Assembly: GCF_019042735.1 (NCBI RefSeq)
Contig: NZ_JAHQCR010000063.1
Location: 13,599 to 77,598 of the forward strand
From: Evansella alkalicola
Lineage (GTDB): Bacteria; Bacillota; Bacilli; Bacillales; Salisediminibacteriaceae
Length of the DNA: 64,000 nucleotides
Reading direction: 5' to 3'
Shown piece by piece: positions 51,901-60,813 of the stretch; within the stretch, counting starts at the first letter, position 1; every line of letters begins with the position of its first letter. A program made the position numbers and the translations under genes. The notes under the pieces were generated by a model, which saw only the letters and a program-made list of their open reading frames with translations, was not told where the DNA came from and searched no databases.

Positions 51901-52535
51901 AATGCGGACTAGATTTCACGGATTCACTCATTCTTGGCCGCATTTTCCAATAATGCGGACTAGATTTCACGGATTCACTGATTCCTGGCCGCATTTCTCA
52001 ATAATGCGGACTAGATTTCACGGTTTCACTGATTCCTGGCCGCATTTCTCAATAATGCGGACTAGATTTCACGGTTTCACTGATTCCTGGCCGCATTTTC
52101 CAATAATGCGGACTAGATTTCACGGTCTCACTTATTCCTGGCCGCATTTTCCAATAATGCGGACTAGATTTCACGGTTTCACTCATTCCTGGCCGCATTT
52201 TTCAATAATGCGGACCCAGTTCTACCTCTCATGCATTTTCAGTCCGCATTCTCTCATAATGCGGACTCAGTTCTACCTCTCTCCCATTTTCAGTCCGCAT
52301 TCTCTCATAATGCGGACTCAGTTCTACCTCTCATGCATTTTCGGTCCGCATTCTCTCATAATGCGAACTCAGTTCTACCTCTCTCCCATTTTCAGTCCGC
52401 ATTCTCTCATAATGCGGACTCAGTTCTACCCCTCATGCATTTTCAGTCCGCATTCTCACAAAATGCGGACTCAGTTCTACCTCTATTCCATTTTCAGTCC
52501 GCATTCTCTCATAATGCGGACTCAAATCGCACCAA
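51901..52535. repeat. Array of 51-bp hairpin repeats (12 units plus a truncated one)
   Basis: Units start at 51901 and then every 51 bases to 52462, with a thirteenth partial unit at 52513. Units 1-6 are type A (AATGCGGACTAGATTTCACG ... GGCCGCATT), units 7-13 type B (AATGCGGACTCAGTTCTACC ... AGTCCGCATT). Every unit can form a hairpin: 7 bp in type A, 10 bp in type B. In type B two centres alternate (CTCATGCATTTTCAG and CTCTCCCATTTTCAG). As 51 is a multiple of three, a frame stays open throughout (51887-52666); no ribosome site supports it. Confidence 0.95.
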
Positions 52536-52620
52536 CGCTCTATTTCAGTTTCCCTTCTGAATTCGAAGCCATTTCATTTATAAACTCCATAATTAACTTA
52601 CGAGTTTATAAAATATCTAA

Positions 52621-52668
52621 AAAAAAACCAACTAGATGTCACTATCGACTCCAGTTGGCTTTTTAAGA
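52621..52668. terminator. Bidirectional terminator after the 51-bp array
   Basis: AACCAACT and AGTTGG pair around a 17-base loop; A run on one side and TTTTT on the other. Between here and 52829 there is only a small direct repeat (TCGCAGTAGAAATAG at 52681 and TCGTAGTAGGAAATAG at 52720). Confidence 0.65.
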
Positions 52669-52829
52669 AATAATTATCACTCGCAGTAGAAATAGTAACT
52701 CGCCTTTCCTACTCACTACTCGTAGTAGGAAATAGCACCTTGCCTTGCCGCTTCCTTCCTAGCTTAGTTCCCGCAATAAAAACGGCCATACATACTACCC
52801 AATCCCCGAGTAAAAACAGCACTTCTTCC

Positions 52830-53411
52830 CTATCTCCACTCAATCTCTTCTACATCGAAATGATATTCAATCTCATCATCATATTTTTCAAGAGTATCAA
52901 AATACCAGTTTGCAAATTGCTCATCATGCCAATCAGCAAGTTCTAGGGCATTTAAGTCCTCTGGCGTCTGACTAGTGATAACTTCCTCTTCCATTAGGTC
53001 CACATAGAGGCTTTTTTCAATTTCCTCTCGAACCACCACATCTAAATACTCTTCATACTCCATGCCATATTCTTCTGCTTTGTCTTCAAAAAAGCGGCGT
53101 TCTCTGCGGGCTTCATAAGTTTCAAGAAACTCCTTGAAATTCTCCAGCGAATTATCCACCTGTTCCTCAGAGACTTCAAAGCCAAGTTCACGTGCTTCAT
53201 AAATCACTGCCTCTTGGAAAATATAGTTTCTTGCAACCTCAGGAATTGCTGGAGCTCCAACCTCATAGAGTACTTTCAAGTCTCTCACTAAGATGTCATC
53301 ACCTCTAAAAGTTGCGATCACATCGTCATCTTCATACATTGGACTACAAGCTCTAGATAGGAGTACAACCCCAAGAACGATTAATGCTAATACAATGAAT
53401 ATTTTTTTCAT
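52830..53411 (-). CDS. SurA N-terminal-like exported protein
   Basis: 193 residues from the ATG at 53411 (MKKIFIVLALIVLGVVLLS). The hydrophobic N-terminus ends in SRACSP, a weak lipobox. The mature part resembles the SurA/PrsA N-terminal chaperone domain (VIATFRGDDILVRDLKVLYE, NYIFQEAVIYEARELGFEVS, EEQVDNSLENFKEFLE), but no parvulin peptidyl-prolyl isomerase domain follows; the C-terminus is acidic. Probably an extracytoplasmic folding helper of reduced form. Confidence 0.75.
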   Translation of the reverse strand: MKKIFIVLALIVLGVVLLSRACSPMYEDDDVIATFRGDDILVRDLKVLYEVGAPAIPEVARNYIFQEAVIYEARELGFEVSEEQVDNSLENFKEFLETYEARRERRFFEDKAEEYGMEYEEYLDVVVREEIEKSLYVDLMEEEVITSQTPEDLNALELADWHDEQFANWYFDTLEKYDDEIEYHFDVEEIEWR

Positions 53412-53647
53412 TTTTTTCCCACTTTCAGATCTCATTCTTTAATTTAGGTTCTGCGGTAATTTGATGTTGGATTCCACTTAATAGTAACTCCCTTTCCAAT
53501 ATCCTACAGCAGTTCCGTAACTTAATAGTGTATGTTAGTGCAAATTTACAACGTTCATCTACTTAGCTTACTAATTCCACAACTAAATTTCAAGAAATAC
53601 TAGGATTGGTCAACTTTCTACCATCATTTTTTCCAAAACAAAGGAAT

Positions 53648-53686
53648 TTAAAAGGCCTGACTGTCGTTTTGACAAATCAGGCCAAT
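53648..53686 (-). terminator. Terminator of the MazG-like gene
   Basis: GGCCTGA and TCAGGCC pair, with an inner TGTC/GACA; TTTT on the minus strand. The remaining gap to 53411 is AT-rich without visible features. Confidence 0.75.
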
Positions 53687-53713
53687 TATCAGTACCATTC
53701 ATTCATACTAAAA

Positions 53714-54040
53714 TCAATCATCCGTCACATACTCTAAAAACCATTTTTCATGGAAGGATCCACGGCGTCGTGCCTTATCTTCCCTCAAGCCCTCTAGCTC
53801 TTCCTTCGTATAACCATGATGCTCTGATAAGCAGTAAATTAACTCCAACAGATCGGCTAGTTCCTCTAAAGACTGCTCTGCATTGCCAGCTTCTAAATAT
53901 TCCCCGAGTTCTTCTTGTAACTTCTTTTTCGCCTCAACCTCAAACTCTCCAAATTCCAACCGTCTCACCTTACATTTGGCACCGTTCGTGCGAATAATCT
54001 CTGGTATACGATCTCGCACCAGTTTATTGTACACTGGCAT
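53714..54040 (-). CDS. MazG-like nucleotide pyrophosphohydrolase (COG4997 type)
   Basis: 108 residues. Starts MPVYNKLVRDRIPEIIRTNG, the signature of this group, and has the metal-binding pattern KLQEELGEYLEAGNAEQSLE followed by ELADLLELIY (ExxE and ExxD). Such all-alpha NTP pyrophosphatases cleave unusual or damaged nucleoside triphosphates. The C-terminus (KARRRGSFHEKWFLEYV) matches the family. Monocistronic. Confidence 0.85.
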   Translation of the reverse strand: MPVYNKLVRDRIPEIIRTNGAKCKVRRLEFGEFEVEAKKKLQEELGEYLEAGNAEQSLEELADLLELIYCLSEHHGYTKEELEGLREDKARRRGSFHEKWFLEYVTDD

Positions 54041-54133
54041 GCAACCATCCCCTCCCCTTCGTTTCTTCTATCCCATCTTTTAAAAGCAAGTGCCTCATAC
54101 TAATATCACCATATGAGTTTTATCAGAACCTCT

Positions 54134-55582
54134 CTAAAAACTAGCTTGCTGTTTCCCCCTAGAGCGATCTGTGACATACGTCCCTATTACGAAAGCGAAA
54201 AACGATAGGACTACTGGTAAAACTACCGAATGCATGCCAAAGGGGTGTGGCCAAAAATTATGAATTAAAATATACGAAGCAACACCCGCTACCATCGAAG
54301 CTAATGCTCCAGATTTATTTGCCCTCTGCCAGTACAAACCAAAAATTAACGGCCAGATGAATGCAGCTTCTAGACCCCCGAAAGCAAACAAGTTTAACCA
54401 AATTAGTAGATCAGGTGGACTTAAGGCAAGTCCAAAAACAAGCACGCCAAGAACTGCTGTTACCCCAAAGCTCACTTGCTTCACTCGTCTCATTGTTGCG
54501 TCTGGCTTCACGTAATTCAAATAAACATCTTTCACTACGGCAGAACTTACTAATAGAAGTAAAGAGTCTACCGTACTCATAATTGCAGCCAATGGTGCAG
54601 CTAGGACAATTCCAGCAAGCCATGGCGGCAAGACTTCCAACGTGATGAGTGGCATTACTTGGTCAGCCACTTCTATCCCAGGGAGAATCGGCCTTGCGAA
54701 TACACCGATTAAGTGCATTCCTAACATAATAAAACCAACAACTATCGTCCCTACAATCAAGGAGCGATGCATTGCCTTCGCATTTTTATAAGACATGGCT
54801 CTCACTGCAACTTGGGGGAGCGCCACAACACCGACACCAACAAGAATCCAGAAGGACGAAACATAGGCAGGGGTTAGTCCACCATCATGTCCGAAGGGAG
54901 TGATTAGGTTTGGGTTTTCCGTTACGAGGTCATTCATAATATTTGAAATTCCTCCGCCTGCAATGATCGTTCCTACCAATATGATGAGCGTCCCAACAAC
55001 CATTACGACACCTTGAATCGTATCCGTGATCACAACTGCCCGAAACCCTCCAATAATGACATAAATAAGAACAGCTATTGCAAAAACAAAGAGGGCAGAA
55101 GTATAAGAAAGACCTGTTAATGATTCAATGAGCCACGCACCACCAACCCACTGTGCAGTCATTGCTGAAAACAGAAATATAATGATACTAATTGCTGAAA
55201 GAATAACAACTGCTTTACTGTTATATCTTTTTCTTAAAAAATCAGTGAGTGTAATAGCATCATATCTTCTCGCCATAATCGCAAATTTTTTCCCAAGAAT
55301 AAGTAATACAAAATATCCTGTAGCCACTTGGGACATGGCTAAAAGCACCCAGCCTAAACCTTGTGTATAGGCAGCTCCTGGGCCACCTAAAAAGCTACTT
55401 GCACTTCCATAAGTGGCAACCATCGTCATGGCGAGAATAAACCCACCTAGCTCACGACTACCGAGGAAATACTCCTGTAGGAAGGTGCTCTCCTTCCTGT
55501 TTACGTTCCTCGAAGACCACAGACCCACTATAAATATAATTGCAATAAATACAAATAATGAAATAAGAACAGTAGGATTCAT
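54134..55582 (-). CDS. panF: Sodium/pantothenate symporter PanF
   Basis: 482 residues, about 13 membrane segments of the sodium:solute symporter family. Typical PanF segments are EYFLGSRELGGFILAMTMVA, TYGSASSFLGGPGAAYTQGL and VVITDTIQGVVMVVGTLI. It takes up pantothenate with sodium. The ATG overlaps the stop codon of yhdT (TAATG), the conserved yhdT-panF arrangement, which supports the assignment. Confidence 0.92.
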   Translation of the reverse strand: MNPTVLISLFVFIAIIFIVGLWSSRNVNRKESTFLQEYFLGSRELGGFILAMTMVATYGSASSFLGGPGAAYTQGLGWVLLAMSQVATGYFVLLILGKKFAIMARRYDAITLTDFLRKRYNSKAVVILSAISIIIFLFSAMTAQWVGGAWLIESLTGLSYTSALFVFAIAVLIYVIIGGFRAVVITDTIQGVVMVVGTLIILVGTIIAGGGISNIMNDLVTENPNLITPFGHDGGLTPAYVSSFWILVGVGVVALPQVAVRAMSYKNAKAMHRSLIVGTIVVGFIMLGMHLIGVFARPILPGIEVADQVMPLITLEVLPPWLAGIVLAAPLAAIMSTVDSLLLLVSSAVVKDVYLNYVKPDATMRRVKQVSFGVTAVLGVLVFGLALSPPDLLIWLNLFAFGGLEAAFIWPLIFGLYWQRANKSGALASMVAGVASYILIHNFWPHPFGMHSVVLPVVLSFFAFVIGTYVTDRSRGKQQASF

Positions 55583-55890
55583 TATGGACGCCCCCTCCCA
55601 TCTTTCTCATCTGAATCATCATCGTCAAAGGAGACTTCAACTAAGAAAAATTTAACAATGATGATGACAAGGATAATGACGACAAGGAGACCAACAACAC
55701 AGCTGTAAAAAAACCAAGCTGGGAGTCCAAAAACATAGGTATATTCCTCAACGGGCTTCGACCCCAGTCCATAGGCAAAGCTGTACCACCATATAAAATT
55801 AAATATTGCCAGTCCTACACCGATTAGTGCTTCACGATTTGCAATCTTGAACCTTCTATCGTTTGCGTTCCAGCTCTTATTGTTTTCCAT
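55582..55890 (-). CDS. yhdT: YhdT family membrane protein
   Basis: 102 residues from the ATG at 55890 (MENNKSWNANDRRFKIANRE), AAAGGG nine bases before. Two membrane segments (ALIGVGLAIFNFIWWYSFAY and a C-terminal valine/isoleucine-rich one), with GLPAWFFYSCVVG between, as in YhdT (DUF997). The gene regularly precedes panF and is coupled to it; it is probably an accessory subunit, function unproven. Confidence 0.88.
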   Translation of the reverse strand: MENNKSWNANDRRFKIANREALIGVGLAIFNFIWWYSFAYGLGSKPVEEYTYVFGLPAWFFYSCVVGLLVVIILVIIIVKFFLVEVSFDDDDSDEKDGRGRP

Positions 55891-56010
55891 ATTATCAAAC
55901 ACCCTTTAATTCATTTAATATAGTGTTTTTCACTATTGCTTAAAGATTCCTTATTCATAAAGAAATTCCTCCATTTATTTTCGGAAAAAATAATCTAAGT
56001 ACAACAAAAA

Positions 56011-56090
56011 AGCTGGGACAAAAGTGTATGAACATACGAAAATGCGAATTCGCAATTTCAGTTAAACACTTTTTTTAAGTCCCAACCTCT
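56011..56090. repeat. Inverted-repeat intergenic element (GGTTGGGAC family), second copy
   Basis: AGCTGGGACAAAAGTGT at the left pairs with ACACTTTTTTTAAGTCCCA at the right; reading the minus strand gives AGGTTGGGAC ... GTGTTTAACT as at 50850. Confidence 0.6.
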
Positions 56091-56170
56091 TAATTGACTG
56101 GTATTTCATTCCACAGTCGTAATGATGTTATGATTCAGCAGCTATCATTACGGAGTGCAATGGAAATAAA

Positions 56171-56533
56171 TTAATGTACGTTTTTAATGGTATATACTGC
56201 CTTCTCCGTCTCCACCTTTACAGCACCTTTTTCTTGTTCCATATGAACACTTCCTACTAACGGAATTTCATACACACTCTGTGGTAAATCGAATTCCCCT
56301 TCATCGCTCATGATTGTGCCGTCACCATATAAAATAAGTTCTTGGTCAGCTAAATACCCATCTTCATCATGTCGCTCTATATTTTTAACAGACATGTCAG
56401 TTAAAGATAATTTAATTTGATCATTATCGAATATTTTATTCTTGCCTGTTAATAATTCACCTTTATTAATTAATAGTGTTTTTCCCTTTTGACTTTCTAA
56501 CCACTCCGTCAGTTCAAATATTGAATGTGCCAT
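56171..56533 (-). CDS. Hypothetical protein, 120 residues
   Basis: ATG at 56533 with GGGAGG at ten bases; an ATG six codons upstream is not favoured. No signal peptide or membrane segment. It seems a small cytoplasmic beta-rich protein (MAHSIFELTEWLESQKGKTL, IKLSLTDMSVKNIERHDEDG, YEIPLVGSVHMEQEKGAVKV). I do not recognise a family. Divergent from the His-rich gene. Confidence 0.7.
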   Translation of the reverse strand: MAHSIFELTEWLESQKGKTLLINKGELLTGKNKIFDNDQIKLSLTDMSVKNIERHDEDGYLADQELILYGDGTIMSDEGEFDLPQSVYEIPLVGSVHMEQEKGAVKVETEKAVYTIKNVH

Positions 56534-56666
56534 AATTGGAACCTCCCACAAATAATCTTAATGTTACTATCCCCAGTCCTTCTGATTTCATGATTGGGCA
56601 TATTCGTTTTGTAATAATTAACAAATATTATTCTAACCTTTAGATAAAAATTCAAAGGGGATATTA

Positions 56667-57038
56667 ATGAAGGAAGGGGGATTCCATATGAGTAAACAAA
56701 ACGATAACCATCATGTTCATGATAATCACCTACACGAGCATAGCTTAGCATGCGGTCATACAAAAATAAAACATGGGGATCATATTGACTATATTCATAA
56801 TGGACACCTTCACCATGAACACGAAGGGCATTGGGATGAATGTGTTATTCCAGTAACTGAGAAAAATCCTGATACTTGTAATGAAATTCCATGTGAGTGT
56901 AATCATAACGAAGATTGCGGTCATGAAATGGTTCCACATGGAGATCATATGGATTATTTAGTAAACGGGCGCCTTCACCATGTTCATGGAGATCACTGCG
57001 ATGACCACGGACCAGTGGAAATAGTAAAAATACAGTAA
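56667..57038 (+). CDS. Histidine-rich, probably metal-binding protein with two repeats
   Basis: 123 residues; the ATG at 56667 follows AAAGGGG, and another ATG at 56688 also has a good site, so the start is not settled. Two related units: CGHTKIKHGDHIDYIHNGHL with HHEHEGHWDEC, and CGHEMVPHGDHMDYLVNGRL with HHVHGDHCDD. More than a fifth of the residues are His, with paired Cys, so it should bind zinc, nickel or copper in the cytoplasm. Similar HGDHxDYxxxGxLHH proteins occur widely; function is not known. Followed by a strong terminator. Confidence 0.8.
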   Translation: MKEGGFHMSKQNDNHHVHDNHLHEHSLACGHTKIKHGDHIDYIHNGHLHHEHEGHWDECVIPVTEKNPDTCNEIPCECNHNEDCGHEMVPHGDHMDYLVNGRLHHVHGDHCDDHGPVEIVKIQ

Positions 57039-57042
57039 GAAG

Positions 57043-57082
57043 AATAAGAGGCTGTCTCCCTTGAGACCGCCTCTTATTTCAC
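57043..57082 (+). terminator. Terminator of the His-rich gene
   Basis: AATAAGAGGC (57043-57052) and GCCTCTTATT (57069-57078), inner GTCTC/GAGAC. Confidence 0.87.
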
Positions 57083-57137
57083 CTTATCTAGGGAAGAACC
57101 TATGCAATTGAAAGTGCACCATGGGGAGGGTGATAAT

Positions 57138-57202
57138 AACCTTAAGTGAAAGCGAATGGACTGTAACGAACGCCAACACAAGATTATTATTTTCACGGTT
57201 AC
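57138..57202 (-). repeat. Fragment of the dispersed intergenic repeat, reverse orientation
   Basis: Minus strand reads AACCGTGAAAATAATAATCT, TTGTGTTGGCGTTCGTTACA and GTCCATTCGCTTTCAC, matching 40180 and 33290. The rest of 57083-57379 is AT-rich leader of the next gene. Confidence 0.7.
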
Positions 57203-57379
57203 ATATGAAATTAACAAAAAAATATTGCTTTTTTACTGAAAAATCTATCATATATGATTATAATGAAGTAATTACTTTTTTAATAGGAAGTTTCTTGCAA
57301 ATTTCTTACACGAGTAACAGTAGTAAATTCACTTATGAATTACTAAGTTACAAACTCATATGAAAAGAGAGGTTTTGGA

Positions 57380-58378
57380 ATGACACAAATAATCGAAATT
57401 GCATACGCGAATTTATTATCTCCAATGATTTTATTTTTTCTACTCGGTATTATCGCAGTCTTAGTCAATTCAGATTTGAAAGTTCCAACAGCTTTCTATT
57501 CTGGTTACACAATGATTATCTTATTTACAATTGGGATCAAGGGTGGGGTGGAACTGAGGAATGTATCCATCATGGAGATGCTACCAACGATTGGGGCTGC
57601 AATTTTTCTGAGTTTACTTATGTTTTTTATTGCCCATTTGTTGATATCTAAGGTATTTAGATATCCAGTTGTGGATTCATTCGCTATAGCAGCTCATTAT
57701 GGTTCAGTAAGTGCTGTTACATTTATTGCTGCTTTAGCATTTTTGGACAAGGTAGGGATGCCCTATGAATCCTATATGTCTGCAGTTTTAGTTATTATGG
57801 AAGGTCCTGCAATTATACTGGCCATTATTCTTTATAAGCTTTATGCTAGCAGCCATGGAGAAAAAGATACTAATCCAAATGCGAACCTTAAGCATGTAAT
57901 CAAAGAGGCTTTTTTCGGGAAGAGTATTTTCCTCTTACTCGGTGGGATTTTTATTGGTCTTGTCGCCCATGTTGATGGACTAGCAATGATTCAACCGTTG
58001 TTCGGTGATCTGTTTTATGGGATCCTTTGTATCTTCTTATTACATATGGGGATGATTGCCACACAAAGCTTGTTAAAAATCAGAAATATTAGCCCTGTAT
58101 CATTTTTATTTGCATTCATATTACCGTTAATTGGTGGAGCTTTAGGAGTAATAACAGGGAATTTAATAGGGTTATCTACTGGAGGAGCCATGATTTTAGG
58201 AGTTCTTTCAGGAAGTGCTTCTTATATTGCAGCACCGGCAGCTATTGGACAAGCCATGCCTAAAGCAAATTCAGGTTTGTATCTAGGGTCTTCCCTCGGA
58301 TTGACTCTACCATTTAATTTAATTATCGGCATACCTTTGTTTTACTGGTTTGCAACAACTGTGAGCAGCATTTGGTAA
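57380..58378 (+). CDS. SbtA-like sodium-dependent bicarbonate permease
   Basis: 332 residues; GAGAGG precedes the ATG. Ten membrane segments in two inverted halves of the DUF897/SbtA family: LKVPTAFYSGYTMIILFTIG with KGGVEL, AAHYGSVSAVTFIAALAFLD, and in the second half GVLSGSASYIAAPAAIGQAM and LYLGSSLGLTLPFNLIIGIP. The family imports bicarbonate with sodium, known best from cyanobacteria. In a heterotroph it could supply bicarbonate for carboxylases or assist pH homeostasis. No SbtB-type PII gene is adjacent. Confidence 0.87.
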   Translation: MTQIIEIAYANLLSPMILFFLLGIIAVLVNSDLKVPTAFYSGYTMIILFTIGIKGGVELRNVSIMEMLPTIGAAIFLSLLMFFIAHLLISKVFRYPVVDSFAIAAHYGSVSAVTFIAALAFLDKVGMPYESYMSAVLVIMEGPAIILAIILYKLYASSHGEKDTNPNANLKHVIKEAFFGKSIFLLLGGIFIGLVAHVDGLAMIQPLFGDLFYGILCIFLLHMGMIATQSLLKIRNISPVSFLFAFILPLIGGALGVITGNLIGLSTGGAMILGVLSGSASYIAAPAAIGQAMPKANSGLYLGSSLGLTLPFNLIIGIPLFYWFATTVSSIW

Positions 58379-58399
58379 AGGTATAGCATTTAAATTTAA

Positions 58400-58582
58400 G
58401 GCTATGTTAAACCTTATTGTTGATTTTTGATACAGGTACTCGCTTTCCGCGGGCGGCTGATAAGCCTCCTCGATGCTTTTTGCATCTGCGGGGTCTTATC
58501 CCTGCCTTTAATCCCGCTGGAGTCTCGTACCTTCCTCAAAAATCAACATCGTTAAATATAAACATTATCCTTTAACAGAGCC
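58400..58582. mobile_element. 183-bp MITE-like element with 8-bp target duplication
   Basis: Terminal repeats GGCTATGTTAAA and TTTAACAGAGCC, with further inner repeats (TTGATTTTTGA ... TCAAAAATCAA). The direct repeat AAATTTAA flanks both ends (58392-58399 and 58583-58590). No transposase frame fits in it; it would depend on an enzyme elsewhere. The GC-rich core (CTTTCCGCGGGCGGCTGATA) recurs in several other intergenic regions. Confidence 0.85.
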
Positions 58583-58590
58583 AAATTTAA

Positions 58591-58640
58591 AAGACTGTCC
58601 CGAAATAGTAATCATATTGGGGCAGTCTCTCGTTTTATTA
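58591..58640 (+). terminator. Terminator downstream of the SbtA-like gene
   Basis: GACTGTCCC and GGGGCAGTC form the stem, followed by a T-rich stretch. The MITE has inserted between the gene and this hairpin. Confidence 0.7.
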
Positions 58641-58713
58641 TTAAGTTACTTCAGTTATAGGCCGACTGCATTTTAGGTAAAAAATCCGGCTTACTCTTAA
58701 TTAAGGCACTCTC

Positions 58714-59367
58714 TTATAATTTCACTTCTTTTTTCAACATTTCTCTCCAGCTTTCAGAAAGTTCTTCTACATTAATAATTTTATTTAACGCTTCTTCATC
58801 ATATCTTTCATGATAAAAAACTTGATTCACGTAAGCAATGGAAACATCGGAGTAACGCTTAACAAATTGGAGTGGCTTTGTTTCAGATACAGCACCTTCC
58901 TTTAAAACACGTAGGTAAAACCCTGTAAATCCCGTCTCTATAACCCTTTGCTGCAATGTTTCTTCCTCATGCCGTTTTCCTAGCTTATGACAAGGCATTC
59001 TCGGTTGACTCACTTGAACGAGGGATTCTCCCCATTTAAAAACATCACCTAAATGGACAACATTCTCCACTAAACCCTTTACAGTTAAGTTTTCACCGAA
59101 TGATCCTGGATAAAGCTTTTTACCCAATTCATCTTCCCAAAATGGATAGTGATCGAACGGATATACACAAACTGCCTTATCCTTACCTCCATGGTTCCTT
59201 TTATCTGCTTGTTCATCACCTTCTAAATTGTACTCAGATAAAAAGACCTCTCCGTCTACTGGTTCTTTATTAAATGCTGATTTTATTGTTTTACCTAAGC
59301 CAGAAAGCTCTTGCGTAGTTCCAACATTGAGAGAAATAATATTGGCTTTAAGTCGTTTCATGACCAT
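58714..59367 (-). CDS. MOSC domain protein (YiiM-like)
   Basis: 217 residues; GGAG seven bases before the ATG at 59367. The MOSC fold shows RNHGGKDKAVCVYPFDHYPF, YPGSFGENLTVKGL and the conserved cysteine in QPRMPCHKLGKRH; a C-terminal helical extension follows as in the YiiM group. These proteins use the molybdenum cofactor to reduce N-hydroxylated compounds such as 6-hydroxylaminopurine. This fits a need for molybdate, although only modB of the transporter is seen here. Confidence 0.88.
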   Translation of the reverse strand: MVMKRLKANIISLNVGTTQELSGLGKTIKSAFNKEPVDGEVFLSEYNLEGDEQADKRNHGGKDKAVCVYPFDHYPFWEDELGKKLYPGSFGENLTVKGLVENVVHLGDVFKWGESLVQVSQPRMPCHKLGKRHEEETLQQRVIETGFTGFYLRVLKEGAVSETKPLQFVKRYSDVSIAYVNQVFYHERYDEEALNKIINVEELSESWREMLKKEVKL

Positions 59368-59742
59368 GGTATCACTCCTTATCCCTTAAGGTGAGGTGTA
59401 GAAATCATAAATACATTTTTTTTCGGTTCTCGAATCATCTCATAAGCCTATCTTACTTTTGTCGACACAAAAGCGCAATCGATTCTCTCATATTCACACA
59501 AAATAATAGAATTTTCAGAAAAATATATTTAGAAACATATAAATCCTTTTGAAAAATAGGGAAAGATAATCATACATTTCTCAAGTTTTGCGAAGAATAC
59601 CATAGAGATGTATACTTAAGTCTTCATGAAAAAAGATGTCACTTTCATACTAACCAACAAATTCACTTTTTTACCCCTATAAAATGACAAAAGGAAGAGA
59701 ACTATAGTATGTCTAGAATTGAAGATACGTGGAGGAATTATT

Positions 59743-60750
59743 ATGTTTTCAACAACACAAATAGGTATTGATTTAGGTACAGCTAATATCCTTGTTTATA
59801 CTAAAAATAAAGGAATTGTTTTAAATGAACCATCCGTAGTAGCCATTGATGCAAATACTAAAGAAGTTTTAGCCATCGGAAATGAAGCAAAAAATATGGT
59901 AGGGAAGACACCAGAAAATATTATTGCAATTCGCCCCTTGAAAGGTGGAGTGATTGCCGACTATCAAGTAACGATTGATATGTTGAAACAAATCATGAAG
60001 AAGGTTTCTAAGCAAGTTGGCTTTTCATTAGGTAAGCCTAATGTGATGGTTTGTATTCCAGCAGGTTCTACTTCCGTTGAACGCCGAGCAATTCACGATG
60101 CTGTTAAAGCGTTTGGAGCAAAACAAGTTGATTTGATTGAAGAAACAATTGCAGCTGCTATCGGTGCTGATCTATCAGTTGAAGAACCAGTGGCAAACGT
60201 TGTTGTCGATATCGGTGGCGGAACAACAGAAGTCGCAATCATATCATTTGGTGGTATCGTTACAGCTCATTCTATTCGAGTCGGTGGAGACAAACTTGAC
60301 GATGACATCATTCAATATGTTAGGAAAAAATACAATTTGTTAATTGGCTATCGTACAGCTGAAAATATTAAAATGGAAATTGGATTCGCACTTGTAGACC
60401 ACGATGAATTAACAATGGAAATTCGAGGTCGAGATTTAGTTACTGGTCTTCCTAAAACAATTACTTTAGGATCTATAGAAATCCAAGACGCCATTCGTGA
60501 CCCATTACTCGCCATCTTAGATACTGTCCGCTATACATTAGAAAACTGCCCCCCTGAATTAAGCGGTGATATAGTTGATCTTGGAGTGACTTTAACGGGC
60601 GGTGGCGCATTATTGAAAGGCATGGAAGAATGGTTAAGTAATGAAATCGCAGTACCCGTTCAGATTGCAGAAAACCCATTAGAAGCCGTTGCAATTGGGA
60701 CAGGGCGTTCCTTAAGTGTCCTTCATAAATTGCAAAAGAAAGCTAAATAA
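59743..60750 (+). CDS. mreBH: Rod shape-determining protein MreBH
   Basis: 335 residues from the ATG at 59743 behind GGAGG; the eight codons upstream are not used. Actin-like ATPase: TTQIGIDLGTANILVYTKNK (phosphate 1), VVDIGGGTTEVAIISFGGIV (phosphate 2) and LTGGGALLKGMEEWLS (adenosine). The FSTTQIGIDLGTANI start and absence of mreC downstream point to MreBH rather than MreB or Mbl. It guides the lateral wall machinery and, in B. subtilis, the hydrolase LytE. Long leader (59368-59742) has no recognised SigI site. Ends with a strong terminator. Confidence 0.9.
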   Translation: MFSTTQIGIDLGTANILVYTKNKGIVLNEPSVVAIDANTKEVLAIGNEAKNMVGKTPENIIAIRPLKGGVIADYQVTIDMLKQIMKKVSKQVGFSLGKPNVMVCIPAGSTSVERRAIHDAVKAFGAKQVDLIEETIAAAIGADLSVEEPVANVVVDIGGGTTEVAIISFGGIVTAHSIRVGGDKLDDDIIQYVRKKYNLLIGYRTAENIKMEIGFALVDHDELTMEIRGRDLVTGLPKTITLGSIEIQDAIRDPLLAILDTVRYTLENCPPELSGDIVDLGVTLTGGGALLKGMEEWLSNEIAVPVQIAENPLEAVAIGTGRSLSVLHKLQKKAK

Positions 60751-60760
60751 TTGTTGTTCC

Positions 60761-60812
60761 CCCCTGCCTGATACTTATCTTATAGTATGCTTTTGGCAGG
60801 GATTTTTCTTTT
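60761..60812 (+). terminator. Terminator of mreBH
   Basis: CCCTGCC (60762-60768) pairs with GGCAGGG (60795-60801), inner ATACTTA/TAGTAT, then a T-rich run. Confidence 0.85.
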
Positions 60813-60813
60813 A

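Noticed and set aside
51887..52666. 259-codon open frame encoding 17-residue repeats (MRTRFHGF..., MRTQFYLS...)
   Set aside because: It follows only from the 51-bp period being a multiple of three; no ribosome site, no plausible protein family, and stops appear as soon as the array ends.
59368..59742. SigI promoter for mreBH
   Set aside because: TACCCCT at 59671 resembles the -35 element, but no CGAA follows at the proper distance.
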